From SG8-40 sp963792855 (GTDB lineage: Bacteria > Pseudomonadota > Gammaproteobacteria > Burkholderiales > Eutrophovitaceae): 64,000 bases of DNA. Location: NCBI GenBank assembly GCA_963792855.1, contig CAWBXZ010000003.1:62001-126000 (forward strand). The letters run 5' to 3'. The position numbers and the translations under genes are program-made. The notes beneath the pieces are model-generated. The model did no database searches. It saw only the letters and a program-made list of their open reading frames with translations, and was not told the DNA's origin. Shown here piece after piece: positions 32,910 to 42,203 of this stretch. Positions within the stretch are counted from its first letter, which is position 1, and each line of letters begins with the position of its first letter.

Positions 32910-33854
32910 ATGAGCAACGCACTGCCATCGCTAAGACAACTCCGCTACCTCGTCACGCTTTCCGAAACACTCAATTTCCGGCGAGCTGCCGAGCAGTTGT
33001 TTGTCACGCAGTCAACCCTGTCAGCCGGTATCAAGGAGTTGGAAAACGTATTGGGCGTGACGCTCGTTGAACGTGACAAACGCAACGTCCGGTTCACGCC
33101 AATGGGCACCGAGGCAGTTGACCGCGCGCGAACAATGCTTGCGCAAGCGGAAGACCTCGTCCGTGTTGCCAAAGGCTCGCGCCTGCCGCTCGCGGGTCTG
33201 CTGAGACTTGGCGTGATACCGACCATTGCGCCTTTTCTCTTGCCTCAGGTATTGCCTTCGCTCCGTGAAGCGTACCCGGATTTGCAGTTGTACTTGCGCG
33301 AAGATCTGACAGAGCGCCTGCTTGAACAGGTGCAGTCCGGTGTGCTCGACTTCGCGTTGATCGCTCTGCCTTACGATACCGGAGACCTCATAACCAAGGA
33401 ACTGTTCAAGGACGAATTCTGGTTTGTCGCACGACAGGATGACTCGTTGGCCCGCGAGAAGGAGGTCGCAATCAGGGAGGTCGATCCAGCGCGCGTTCTG
33501 TTGCTTGAGGACGGACACTGTCTGCGTGAACACACCATCGAGGCATGCGGTGCGCGCAGAATGGCGTCGCGCCATGGCGGGCTGGAAGCCACCAGCTTGT
33601 TTACACTGTTGCAGATGGTGGATAACGGGATGGGCGTAACCCTGTTGCCGGAAATGGTGATCAAGGCCGGCGCCCTGACCGGCACACGCCTGACCGCACG
33701 GCCGTTTTCCCATCGTATTCCTGCGCGCCGCATCGCACTTGTCATGCGGCGCAGCAGCGCATTGCAAACCGACTTTGGCCTGCTTGCGGATCTGATCGTC
33801 GCCCAGCACGCCAGGAGTTCCCGGACACGAACGGCATCAAGATCGAAACGCTGA
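32910..33854 (+). CDS. oxyR: LysR-family hydrogen peroxide sensor OxyR
   Basis: This 314-residue LysR-type regulator has an N-terminal winged helix (residues 8-65: RAAEQLFVTQSTLSAGIKELE). The sensor pair is conserved: C204 in LEDGHCLREH and C213 nine residues later, the same spacing as C199/C208 of E. coli OxyR, which form the peroxide-induced disulfide. It activates catalase, peroxiredoxin and related genes. The C-terminal tail is basic (RTRTASRSKR). No target gene is evident next door; an MFS gene follows 70 bases later. Confidence 0.9.
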   Translation: MSNALPSLRQLRYLVTLSETLNFRRAAEQLFVTQSTLSAGIKELENVLGVTLVERDKRNVRFTPMGTEAVDRARTMLAQAEDLVRVAKGSRLPLAGLLRLGVIPTIAPFLLPQVLPSLREAYPDLQLYLREDLTERLLEQVQSGVLDFALIALPYDTGDLITKELFKDEFWFVARQDDSLAREKEVAIREVDPARVLLLEDGHCLREHTIEACGARRMASRHGGLEATSLFTLLQMVDNGMGVTLLPEMVIKAGALTGTRLTARPFSHRIPARRIALVMRRSSALQTDFGLLADLIVAQHARSSRTRTASRSKR

Positions 33855-33924
33855 CGGCAATGCCGGCAACCGCATAACGGCGCCTGCCGAACCAACCTCT
33901 TGCCCGATTGCGTCTCGTATTTCA

Positions 33925-35190
33925 TTGCCTGCGCCCTCTTCTCAATCTGCCTCTCCCACCCCGCGCTCTTACTGGAGCATGGTCCTGATCGCGAGCGCGA
34001 TCCTCATGGTCGTGATGGGAACACGGCAGTCACAGGGTTTGTTCGTCTCGCCGCTCAACACCTCGACGGGATTGGGTATCGTCAGCATCAGTCTGGCGAT
34101 CGCGATCGGGCACTTCCTATGGGGTGCGGTGCAACCGATAGCCGGTGCCATCGCCGACCGTTATGGATCGGGCCGCGTCCTGGCGGCAGGCATTCTGGCA
34201 TTCGCGCTCGGTACGGCATTGACACCGTTTGCACGAACATCAACCGGTTTGATCCTGACATTGGGGGTGCTCACCGCAATCGGTGCCGGCGCCGCAAGTT
34301 TTTCCGTCCTCATCGGCGCAGTCGGTCGCTTCGTGCCTGCCGAGAAACGCGGTTTCGCTTCCGGCGTGATCAATGCAGGCAGTTCGTTCGGCCAATTTCT
34401 CTTTGCCCCGATCTCGCAGTTTCTGATCAGCGCTACCGGGTGGATGGCTGCGATGTGGTCGTTATCGGTAGTCGCGCTTGCCTTGCTGCCGCTCACAGGA
34501 ATGCTGCGTGCGCGCAAGTCGACAGACCACCCGGATGATGATGCTGACAAGATTGTTTCCGGCGCGAACCAACCATCCGGAAAGAACCTGCGTTCCACGC
34601 TCGCGGAGGCGCTGACCAACCCCAGCTACCTGCTCCTGCACGCGGGATTCTTCACCTGTGGTTTTCACATCACCTTTCTGGTAACGCACTTGCCCGGTGA
34701 GATCCAGCTATGCGGCCTGTCACCGCAGGTCGCCGGCTGGTCCTTGTCGATCATTGGAGCGACGAACGTGGTCGGCAGCCTGATGGCGGGATGGGGCACG
34801 CAGAAGTACCGCAGCAAGTACCTGCTGTTCTGGATGTATGCCTCCCGCACTGCGCTGATTCTTGCCTACCTGGCAGCGCCGAAGACAGCACTGACGTTTT
34901 TTATTTTTGCGGGCGGCCTGGGTTTTACGTGGCTGGCAACGGTCCCTCCCACCGCGGCGATTATCGGCAAGCTCTTCGGGCCACGGTATCTGGGAACGCT
35001 GTTTGGCCTGACTTTGCTGTCGCATCAGACCGGGGGCTTTCTTGGCGCGTGGCTCGGTGGAATCGCGATCGCAAAACTTGGCGACTACACACTGATCTGG
35101 TATTTCGACGCGGCCCTGGCCGCTCTGGCTGCAGCGTTCAACCTGCCGATTCGTGAGGCGCGGATAAATCCTCGCCTGACTACCGTGTGA
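33925..35190 (+). CDS. MFS transporter, monocarboxylate/oxalate-formate antiporter type
   Basis: This protein of about 420 residues has 12 predicted membrane segments and the MFS marker between helices 2 and 3 (GAIADRYGSGRVL). The mid-loop is polar (about 195-225). The FGLTLLSHQTGGFLGAWLGG region near helix 11 resembles the monocarboxylate/oxalate transporter group. The start is uncertain: the frame opens with TTG at 33925 without a clear ribosome site, and the first ATG (33979) falls at the edge of helix 1. Substrate unknown. It is possibly co-transcribed with oxyR. Confidence 0.8.
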   Translation: MPAPSSQSASPTPRSYWSMVLIASAILMVVMGTRQSQGLFVSPLNTSTGLGIVSISLAIAIGHFLWGAVQPIAGAIADRYGSGRVLAAGILAFALGTALTPFARTSTGLILTLGVLTAIGAGAASFSVLIGAVGRFVPAEKRGFASGVINAGSSFGQFLFAPISQFLISATGWMAAMWSLSVVALALLPLTGMLRARKSTDHPDDDADKIVSGANQPSGKNLRSTLAEALTNPSYLLLHAGFFTCGFHITFLVTHLPGEIQLCGLSPQVAGWSLSIIGATNVVGSLMAGWGTQKYRSKYLLFWMYASRTALILAYLAAPKTALTFFIFAGGLGFTWLATVPPTAAIIGKLFGPRYLGTLFGLTLLSHQTGGFLGAWLGGIAIAKLGDYTLIWYFDAALAALAAAFNLPIREARINPRLTTV

Positions 35191-35375
35191 CTGCATTTTA
35201 ATCGCCGCGCATCGGCCGGACGTAGCGTCAACAGGTCCGGCGGTGCAGACTACGCAGTTACAATCGCGTAAAATTTTGCATCGTAAACGATGCTTGCGTA
35301 GTCGCGAGTGAATGTCGGCGTCGAACACGACGGCTGGCGCAATCAACACATCAAATACGGTCCCGGCTCTTGCGC

Positions 35376-36350
35376 ATGTCTGACATCGAAGAATGGTCGT
35401 TTCCCGAAAACCTTCAACCCGATAACGGCGACGTCGGTTTCGAACTGGACACGGTACTGGACGCAGTGGTAACGGTCCGGGCCGAAATACCCGAAGATGC
35501 ATTCACCGCATCCATTCTGGGTACCGAACGCGTGGGCAACGGTGTTGTCATTCGTGAAGACGGTTTGATCCTCACTATCGGCTACCTGATCACCGAGGCC
35601 GAGACAATCTGGCTGACGACCAATCGTGGCGACGTTGTACCCGGATACCCGCTGGCCTATGACCAGGCAACGGGATTGGGGCTCATTCAGCCCCTCGGCA
35701 AACTCGACGCACCGATGCTCGAAATGGGCAGTGCAAACAATTGCCGACCCGGGGATGATGTCGTGTTCATCGGGCAAGGTGGCCGGCAACACGCCCTGAA
35801 AGCGAAACTCGTCGATAAACGCGAATTCGCCGGTTATTGGGAATACGTTCTCGACGAAGCCTTGTTCATCGCGCCAGCACACCCGCAATGGGGCGGAGCA
35901 GCTCTGGTCGGAAATGACGGCCGGTTGCTCGGCATCGGCTCGTTGCTGGTCCAGGAAGCCGTGGACGGGGAGACCGTGCAGGGAAACATGATCGTTCCCA
36001 TCGATCTGCTCTTTCCGATACTGCCGGACATGCTCCGCACCGGACGCGCCGGCACGCCGCCACGCCCCTGGCTGGGCATGTACACAACGGAATCGGGCAA
36101 GAATCTGGTTGTTGGCGGTCTCGCCGACAACGGCCCGGCGGCCAGTGCCGGCGTGAAGCAAGGCGATCTGGTTCTGGAAGTTGCCGGCAAACGGGTGAAC
36201 CGCCTGGCGCAGTTGTTCCGCGTCGCGTGGCAGACCGGTCCGGCTGGCTCCGTCGTTCCCGTGACGGTTGCGCGCGAGGGCGACGTATTGCGCTTCGAAA
36301 TAAAGTCGGCCGACCGCAACGACTTCCTGAAAAAACCGCGCCTGCACTAG
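35376..36350 (+). CDS. HtrA/DegP-like pseudoprotease with PDZ domain
   Basis: This 324-residue protein has the trypsin-like fold of the S1C (HtrA) family and a C-terminal PDZ domain (about residues 228-312: PWLGMYTTES, then LADNGPAASAGVKQGD). All three catalytic positions are replaced when its motifs are aligned: His by Y70 (TIGYLI for TNNHVI), Asp by G100 (ATGLGLI for TDLALLK) and Ser by G173 (QWGGAALV for GNSGGPLV). It cannot be a serine protease. There is no signal peptide, so it should stay in the cytoplasm, unlike DegP/DegS. The start is ATG 35376; TTG at 35370 is an alternative. It probably binds peptides or acts as a scaffold. Confidence 0.8.
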   Translation: MSDIEEWSFPENLQPDNGDVGFELDTVLDAVVTVRAEIPEDAFTASILGTERVGNGVVIREDGLILTIGYLITEAETIWLTTNRGDVVPGYPLAYDQATGLGLIQPLGKLDAPMLEMGSANNCRPGDDVVFIGQGGRQHALKAKLVDKREFAGYWEYVLDEALFIAPAHPQWGGAALVGNDGRLLGIGSLLVQEAVDGETVQGNMIVPIDLLFPILPDMLRTGRAGTPPRPWLGMYTTESGKNLVVGGLADNGPAASAGVKQGDLVLEVAGKRVNRLAQLFRVAWQTGPAGSVVPVTVAREGDVLRFEIKSADRNDFLKKPRLH

Positions 36351-36410
36351 CCGGCCGCAATTTTCGCCGTTCCCGCCAGCCACTACTACCCACCACAAGC
36401 GAGCACCACC

Positions 36411-38099
36411 ATGCATGATCTGATCATTCGGCAGGGAAACGTCATCGATGGAAACGGTTCGAATGCCCGGATCGCCGATATAGCGGTCGACAATGGAGTG
36501 GTGACCGCAGTTGAAAACGGCCTTGGCACGGCACGGCGAGAGGTCAACGCCGAAGGATTGCTGGTCACCCCCGGGTTCGTTGACGTGCACACCCACTACG
36601 ACGGCCAGGCGACCTGGGACCCTTATCTCACCCCATCGTCCTGGCATGGCGTGACAACGGCGATTTTCGGCAACTGCGGCGTGGGTTTTGCGCCGGTAAG
36701 GCCGGGCGCATCACCTTTCCTGATCAACCTGATGGAAGGTGTGGAAGACATTCCGGAAAGCGTACTGGCCGAAGGGGTGAAATTCGACTGGGAGTCTTTT
36801 CCGCAGTTTCTCGATGTGCTCGACAAGGCCCCGAAGGCGATCGATATCGGAGCGCAGGTCCCGCACGCGCCGCTGCGTTTTTATGTCATGGGGGAGCGCG
36901 GCGCGGACCATACCAGCATCCCGAGTGACGACGAGATCGCCCGGATGGGCGATTTGCTCGAGCAGTCGTTGAGTGCCGGAGCGCTCGGGTTCACCACTTC
37001 GAGAACAACCAAGCACCTGACGCGCGACGGACGCAACACGCCCAGCCTGTCCGCGGGCGAGGCCGAACTGAGAGGCATGGCACTGGCCATGAAGCGCGCT
37101 GGCAGGGGTGTGCTGGAAGTGAACTCCGACTTCGGGCCCGGCGAGTTCGAAATTCTCCGGATGGCAACGCAGCTGTCGGGTCGCCCACTGTCACTGCTCC
37201 TGTTGCAGGTCAATAACGCTCCGGAGTTGTGGCGCCGGACGCGGGCACAAGTACACGCTGCGCGCGCCGAGGGGCTAAACGTCAACGCCCAGGTGGGATG
37301 CCGGCCCATCGTGATCATGATGGGCCTTGAAACCACGATCAATCCTTTCTCCACCCATCCCGCCTGGACCGGCATGGCGCATCTTTCACCGGTGCAACGA
37401 TACGAACGTCTCAGGAACGATTCCGAGTTGCGCCGCGCACTGGTGACCGATATTCCGAACGATGAGCACACGCTCAGGGTGCAGCAGTGGATGCCCCGAA
37501 CCTACATCGTCGACGAGCAGTTCGACTATGAACCGCCGCCGGAGCTCAGTATCGGCGCCCTGGCTGCCAGAGCGGGCCGCAACGTATGGGAAGTCGCCCT
37601 GGAAGCCATGATGTCAAATGGCGGTAAACGGTTGCTCGCGCACACATTCGAAAACTACTCGGAAGGCAATCTTGAAGTCGTACGTGAAATGCTGCTCGAT
37701 GACGCCACGATCATGGGGCTCGGCGATGGCGGCGCCCATGTTTGCACCGTCTGTGACGAAGGCGCACCGACTTATCTTCTTGCTCACTGGGGACGGGACC
37801 GGAAACGCGGCGAACGGCTGCCGCTGGAGTTGCTGGTCAAGAAGCACACGCGAGACAGTGCACTGGGTTACGGATTGAGCGACCGGGGCTTGCTTGCCCC
37901 CGGCTACCGTGCGGATATCAATGTCATCGATTTTGACCGCTTGCGCTTGCGCGAAGCCGAGGTGGTTTACGATTTGCCCGCGGGGGGCAAACGGCTGATG
38001 CAGCGAGCTGACGGGTACCGGCATACGTTCGTCGCAGGAACCGAAATCGTTCGTGATGACGAGCACACTGGCGCACTGCCCGGCCGCTTGCTCAGGTAA
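36411..38099 (+). CDS. D-aminoacylase / N-acyl-D-amino acid deacylase-like amidohydrolase
   Basis: This 562-residue amidohydrolase-3 protein has the metal site FVDVHTHYD (H60, H62) after the N-terminal beta-sandwich. The FGNCGVGFAP loop, typical of N-acyl-D-amino acid deacylases, contains the metal-bridging Cys position. GLGDGGAHVCTVCD carries the later metal Asp/His. The family removes acyl groups from N-acyl-D-amino acids; some members are annotated D-aminoacylase or dihydroorotase-like. No leader, so cytoplasmic. It follows the pseudoprotease after 60 bases and may be co-transcribed with it. Confidence 0.85.
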   Translation: MHDLIIRQGNVIDGNGSNARIADIAVDNGVVTAVENGLGTARREVNAEGLLVTPGFVDVHTHYDGQATWDPYLTPSSWHGVTTAIFGNCGVGFAPVRPGASPFLINLMEGVEDIPESVLAEGVKFDWESFPQFLDVLDKAPKAIDIGAQVPHAPLRFYVMGERGADHTSIPSDDEIARMGDLLEQSLSAGALGFTTSRTTKHLTRDGRNTPSLSAGEAELRGMALAMKRAGRGVLEVNSDFGPGEFEILRMATQLSGRPLSLLLLQVNNAPELWRRTRAQVHAARAEGLNVNAQVGCRPIVIMMGLETTINPFSTHPAWTGMAHLSPVQRYERLRNDSELRRALVTDIPNDEHTLRVQQWMPRTYIVDEQFDYEPPPELSIGALAARAGRNVWEVALEAMMSNGGKRLLAHTFENYSEGNLEVVREMLLDDATIMGLGDGGAHVCTVCDEGAPTYLLAHWGRDRKRGERLPLELLVKKHTRDSALGYGLSDRGLLAPGYRADINVIDFDRLRLREAEVVYDLPAGGKRLMQRADGYRHTFVAGTEIVRDDEHTGALPGRLLR

Positions 38100-38541
38100 G
38101 TCCTCGCGCGGGCAAACAAGGATTGCGGCCGCGCGCTTGCGCGCCACGCATCAGACGGTTCGCCTCCCGACGGAAGGGGGCAAATTCGCGGTCCGGTTTC
38201 ACTGACGCCGTCACGAGTCGCGCTCGACCGGGAACGCCGCGTCGTCCGACCAGGGCACAGCGGTTACCGGCCCGAAACACGGCACCAGGCTGATTTATCT
38301 CGCGCACTCGCGGCGGGAACAGCAGCCGGTAAGACGATATTCCATTTTCTCTTACGTCCCGACTGACGGTGTACCGCAGTCGCAGCCCGTCGGCCTCTGT
38401 AGGCGATACATCGCGTCGCGCAAACCCGAAAAGCCGGCTACCACTCCTCTGGTTTTCCAGGCGAAACGGCGCCACTGCGGCATGTTTTCTGCTTTTTACC
38501 CGAACCATCGAGTCTGCCGCCGAGCGCCACAAGAGCCACGC
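38100..38541. other. intergenic region, nothing recognised
   Basis: The 442 bases between the deacylase and the GGDEF-EAL gene contain only a weak minus-strand frame (38092-38553) without ribosome site or family resemblance. No hairpin or promoter stood out. Confidence 0.4.
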
Positions 38542-40257
38542 ATGAAACAACATATCGAATCCCTCCCAGATCCGGTCATGATGATTTCCGTAGACGGCGC
38601 GATCGTCGCTGCGAACTCATTAATGCAGAACTTGCTCCACTACACCGCCGACGAGTTGCTGGAGAAAAAAGCGGAAGACCTTGCACCGGTGGACTCGCGC
38701 GCCGACTACGCGCTCTGGTGGGATCGTTTGATGAAAGCGGCAAACGGGGAAAGTGCTTCCGGCGTCAATCATCTGCACGATATGCGGGCGTTGACCAAGG
38801 AGGGCAGGGAGATCGCACTCGACGTCAGTCTGAAGCGCTTTGATTCCGAAGAGACCGGTCCGTGTTTGATCGCTTCGTTTCGCGACGCGGCCAAGGGCAA
38901 ACAGGGCGCCGGGCAAACAGACGCAAACAAACCCGCCGATCCGCTGAAAAATCTTCCAGACCAGGAGCAGTTTCTCGAATCACTGCAAGCCGCGGTAACG
39001 AACGCTCAGGCCGAAGGCCGTTTCGTCGCAGTGTTGACGATCAACAGCGGCCAGTTCCGGAGCATTGTCGATACGCTGGGGCGCGAAGCCGGCGATGAGT
39101 ATCTTCGCGAGATCGTCACGCGTATCGCGCGCATCAGCCGTAAACAGGACACGATGGCCCGACTTTCCGGTGATGAATTTGCCGTAATGATCGACAGTCT
39201 CGGAGACCCCGACATCATCAGCAAGCTCGCGGCAAGAATCCAGTCGTTTCTGAGTGCGCCAGCGTACATCGGCGAACACAGCTTCGCTCCGCGGCCCAAC
39301 ATCGGCGTCAGCGTCTTCCCGACCGATTCCGTGGATCCGGCAACCTTGCTGCGTAATTCCGACCTCGCCATGCACAACGCAAAGAAGGCGACCAGCGGCG
39401 GAATCTGTTTCTTTTCCGATGAAATGGGAGCGCGGGCGAAGCAACGCCTGACGCTCGAAAGCGACCTCCGGTCCGCCATTTTCAAAGACGAGTTCGCGGT
39501 TCATTTCCAGCCGTTTTTCGAACTGGAGTCCGGCGAACTATACGGCGTCGAAAGCTTCCTGCGCTGGGAACATCCGAAACTCGGAACAATCGAGTTGCAC
39601 GACTTCATGCAGATCGCCGACGAAACCGGCATGGCCGCTCCGCTGGGCGAGACCGCACTCTGGCTGACCTTCGAGGCGATTCGCAAGTGGAAAGCGATGG
39701 GGCATTGGCCAATGCGCGTAGTACATGGTCTTTCGCCCCAGCAACTCGCTCGCCCGGAGTCCTTGTTACGGCAATTGCGCGGGCTGTTGCTTGATTCCAA
39801 GATCGATCCACAGCATGTGCAGTTCTGCATCCACGAAACAGCCATGCCCATTTCGGAGGAGCAGATTACCGCCCTGCTCGAGATATCGGAAATGGGATTC
39901 AAGGTCTGCATCGACGAATTCGGCATCGGCGCCTCGGCGCTTTCCTATCTGTTCGACCTGCCGGTGCACACCATCAAACTTGCGCCGGGGATGCTTGCCG
40001 AGGCGATCGAAGACGAGCATTGCAAGGCGGTGCTCTCGGCAGCTGTTCAGATGGCTCGCACTCTGAACATTGAAGTAATTGCTGTCGATATCGCGTCGGA
40101 CACACATCTGGACACAGCCAGAAAAATCGGCTGCGATGCCGGCCAGGGCGACTGGAAATGCCCGAGCATGAGTTTCGACAAACTGTGCAACGCACTGTTT
40201 ACGGGACATCGCCCGCAAAAGGGCAAAAACGCCGCGCGCGAATTGGCCGAACGCTAG
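38542..40257 (+). CDS. PAS-GGDEF-EAL protein with degenerate EAL domain
   Basis: This 571-residue cytoplasmic signalling protein has a PAS-like N-terminus (about 1-115), a GGDEF domain (about 140-300; motif SGDEF at 209-213) and an EAL-like domain (about 305-560). The GGDEF variant SGDEF can be active in some proteins. In the EAL part the signature is ESFLRW (E337-S-F), the metal-binding Asn of VNLS is G396, the DDFG motif is D458-E459-F-G, and the EGVE loop is V515-D516-I-A. The remaining acidic residues E432 and D458 and K479 persist. Loss of two metal-site motifs suggests no c-di-GMP hydrolysis. The start is ATG 38542; an upstream in-frame start at 38482 is less likely. Confidence 0.85.
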   Translation: MKQHIESLPDPVMMISVDGAIVAANSLMQNLLHYTADELLEKKAEDLAPVDSRADYALWWDRLMKAANGESASGVNHLHDMRALTKEGREIALDVSLKRFDSEETGPCLIASFRDAAKGKQGAGQTDANKPADPLKNLPDQEQFLESLQAAVTNAQAEGRFVAVLTINSGQFRSIVDTLGREAGDEYLREIVTRIARISRKQDTMARLSGDEFAVMIDSLGDPDIISKLAARIQSFLSAPAYIGEHSFAPRPNIGVSVFPTDSVDPATLLRNSDLAMHNAKKATSGGICFFSDEMGARAKQRLTLESDLRSAIFKDEFAVHFQPFFELESGELYGVESFLRWEHPKLGTIELHDFMQIADETGMAAPLGETALWLTFEAIRKWKAMGHWPMRVVHGLSPQQLARPESLLRQLRGLLLDSKIDPQHVQFCIHETAMPISEEQITALLEISEMGFKVCIDEFGIGASALSYLFDLPVHTIKLAPGMLAEAIEDEHCKAVLSAAVQMARTLNIEVIAVDIASDTHLDTARKIGCDAGQGDWKCPSMSFDKLCNALFTGHRPQKGKNAARELAER

Positions 40258-41055
40258 GAATCGATGTCCGGCACATTCAACTGACGCCGGCCATTTTTCT
40301 TGCGACGGTGGCCGGCCCGGATTGCAGCCCCGCCTCAGCCTTCCGCTCGCTCGCCTGCTCGCACCGCGTGGCTCGGCCGGTCCCGGGATTCAATTCCGAT
40401 GCTGGCAACAGTTGGCGCCGGACCACAGCGCACCGGTCCGGACAAAAGGCGCGAGCTGACACGGATCCGCATGCCGCAGAACCCGGTTGCGTGCCCGGAG
40501 AGGTCGCCGAGCATGAATTGCACGTGATTGATTTTACTTGTGGTTCTGTCAATCACACCCCCTCAAGCACTGGCTTCCAACGAAGAATGACATAGCTCGT
40601 CGCAAACCCCCGCTTTGAGGCTTACCTGCCATCGATGGTCAGAAAACAGCCTGACGGCCGGGAATCGCACGCAGGCGCTGGTGGAACGCTTGCCGGCAGC
40701 GATCAGTCGCCATGACATACCCGTGACCTGCTTCGCTCAGCACCACCATACTCAACCCTAACTCGCTGAAATTTCGCGAATAACACGGATGATGATCCGC
40801 TCCGGAGCAGGACCAGCGGGCGGCGCGATTGGCACCCCGGCTTATCCCTGCCCGTCACCATCAGGGCCGCTTGCCCCAAACTTCGCGCGGACACACGGTA
40901 GCGGGTGGCGGTGTGACTAGCACGGACTTTGCTCTTACGAAGGATGAAACATCCTTATCACTCCCGAATTGAACCAACGATAACCGCCGGCAACGTCCAC
41001 GCGGGCACATGGAGCCTTGCCAGACGGCGCTGCGCCAGGAAAAGCGAGATCGTAA
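40258..41055. other. intergenic region before tolQ
   Basis: Nearly 800 bases without a convincing gene. Two inverted repeats are visible: an 8-bp stem at 40286-40293/40309-40316 with a T-rich loop just after the GGDEF-EAL gene, possibly its terminator, and a 7-bp stem AAGGATG/CATCCTT at 40940-40956. ybgC, which often precedes tolQ, is absent. No promoter for the tol operon was clear. Confidence 0.45.
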
Positions 41056-41754
41056 ATGGAAGTCAGCCACAACATGGGATTCTGGGCCTTGATCGGCAAT
41101 GCCAGTTTCCTGGTTCAACTTGTCATGGCCATACTCCTCGGCATGTCGATCATGTCGTGGTGGTACATCTTTCGGAAAATGTTCTCGTTTCGCGAGACGG
41201 TGCAACAGGCCGATGCATTCGAAGCCGGATTTGTGGAAAGCGCCAGCCTGCCCACGCTCTATGAAAACGAGGTCAAATCACGGCATCGCAGTGCCAGCCT
41301 CGGCCGCATTTTCGTGGCAGGCTTTCGCGAAGCGAGCAAGCTGCGAAAACAAATGGCGAGCGGAACGCTCAGCGGGACGCAGCTGGAAGGGGCACGCCGC
41401 GCGATGCGCGCCGCCTATCAGCGAGAGATGGACCGACTGGAGAGCAAGCTCTCTTTCCTCGCGACAGTAGGATCGGTTAGTCCCTATATCGGTCTGTTCG
41501 GCACCGTATGGGGCATCATGAATTCTTTCCGCGGCCTGGCTAACGTTGGTCAGGCTACGCTGGCGAGCGTCGCTCCCGGCATTGCTGAAGCACTGATTGC
41601 AACCGCAATGGGTCTGTTTGCGGCAATACCGGCAGTCATCGGTTTCAATCACTTTGTTCGCAATCTTGAGCGCTTGTCCACGCGCTTCGACAGTTTCATG
41701 GAAGAACTGTCAAACAGGTTGCAAGGCGAACCCGACACCGGCGAGGAAGCGTAG
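41056..41754 (+). CDS. tolQ: Tol-Pal system proton channel subunit TolQ
   Basis: This 232-residue TolQ has three membrane segments: about 15-37, then, after a cytoplasmic loop, about 138-160 and 172-195. The conserved TVGSVSPYIGLFGTVWGIM and GIAEALIATAMGLFAAIPAV stretches of the TolQ/ExbB family line the channel with TolR. Proton flow drives the Tol complex that pulls the outer membrane inward during division. Its stop overlaps the tolR start (GTAGTG). Confidence 0.95.
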   Translation: MEVSHNMGFWALIGNASFLVQLVMAILLGMSIMSWWYIFRKMFSFRETVQQADAFEAGFVESASLPTLYENEVKSRHRSASLGRIFVAGFREASKLRKQMASGTLSGTQLEGARRAMRAAYQREMDRLESKLSFLATVGSVSPYIGLFGTVWGIMNSFRGLANVGQATLASVAPGIAEALIATAMGLFAAIPAVIGFNHFVRNLERLSTRFDSFMEELSNRLQGEPDTGEEA

Positions 41755-42170
41755 TGGCGATTCGCCGCCGACCCCGGCTGGTAAGCCAGATCAACGTCGT
41801 TCCCTACATCGACGTGATGCTTGTTCTGCTGGTGATTTTCATGGTCACGGCACCGATGATTACACCCGGAATCGTCAACCTGCCATCCGTTGGAAACGTG
41901 GACAGCCCGCCTGCCGAACCAATCGAGGTGCAAATCGCAGCCAATGGTTCGATCTCGGTCATTGACCACGACATATCGGGCCACGCCCGCCCGGTGAGCC
42001 GCGCGGAACTGGCCGAAGTCATACGCGCCAAACAAGAGAACAAACCGCAACAGGCAGTCATCATTACTGCAGACAAGGAAATCAAGTATGACCTTGTCCT
42101 GAAGACAATGGACATGCTGATACGTAACCGCGTTGAAAATGTCGGACTGCTGGCGTTGCCCAGCTCCTGA
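41754..42170 (+). CDS. tolR: Tol-Pal system subunit TolR
   Basis: This 138-residue TolR has a short cytoplasmic N-terminus, one membrane helix (residues 17-37) with the proton-carrying Asp in YIDVMLVLLVIFMV, and a periplasmic domain (IITADKEIKYDLVLKTMDML). The start is GTG at 41754, overlapping the tolQ stop codon by one base. Homology to ExbD is clear. It couples the TolQ channel to TolA movement. Confidence 0.93.
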   Translation: MAIRRRPRLVSQINVVPYIDVMLVLLVIFMVTAPMITPGIVNLPSVGNVDSPPAEPIEVQIAANGSISVIDHDISGHARPVSRAELAEVIRAKQENKPQQAVIITADKEIKYDLVLKTMDMLIRNRVENVGLLALPSS

Positions 42171-42203
42171 GTCAAACGGTGAAATTTCAGATTACGCCCC
42201 GCA

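Noticed and set aside
38092..38553. Minus-strand frame of 153 codons in the gap before the GGDEF-EAL gene
   Set aside because: No ribosome site, overlaps both neighbours, composition unlike real genes here.
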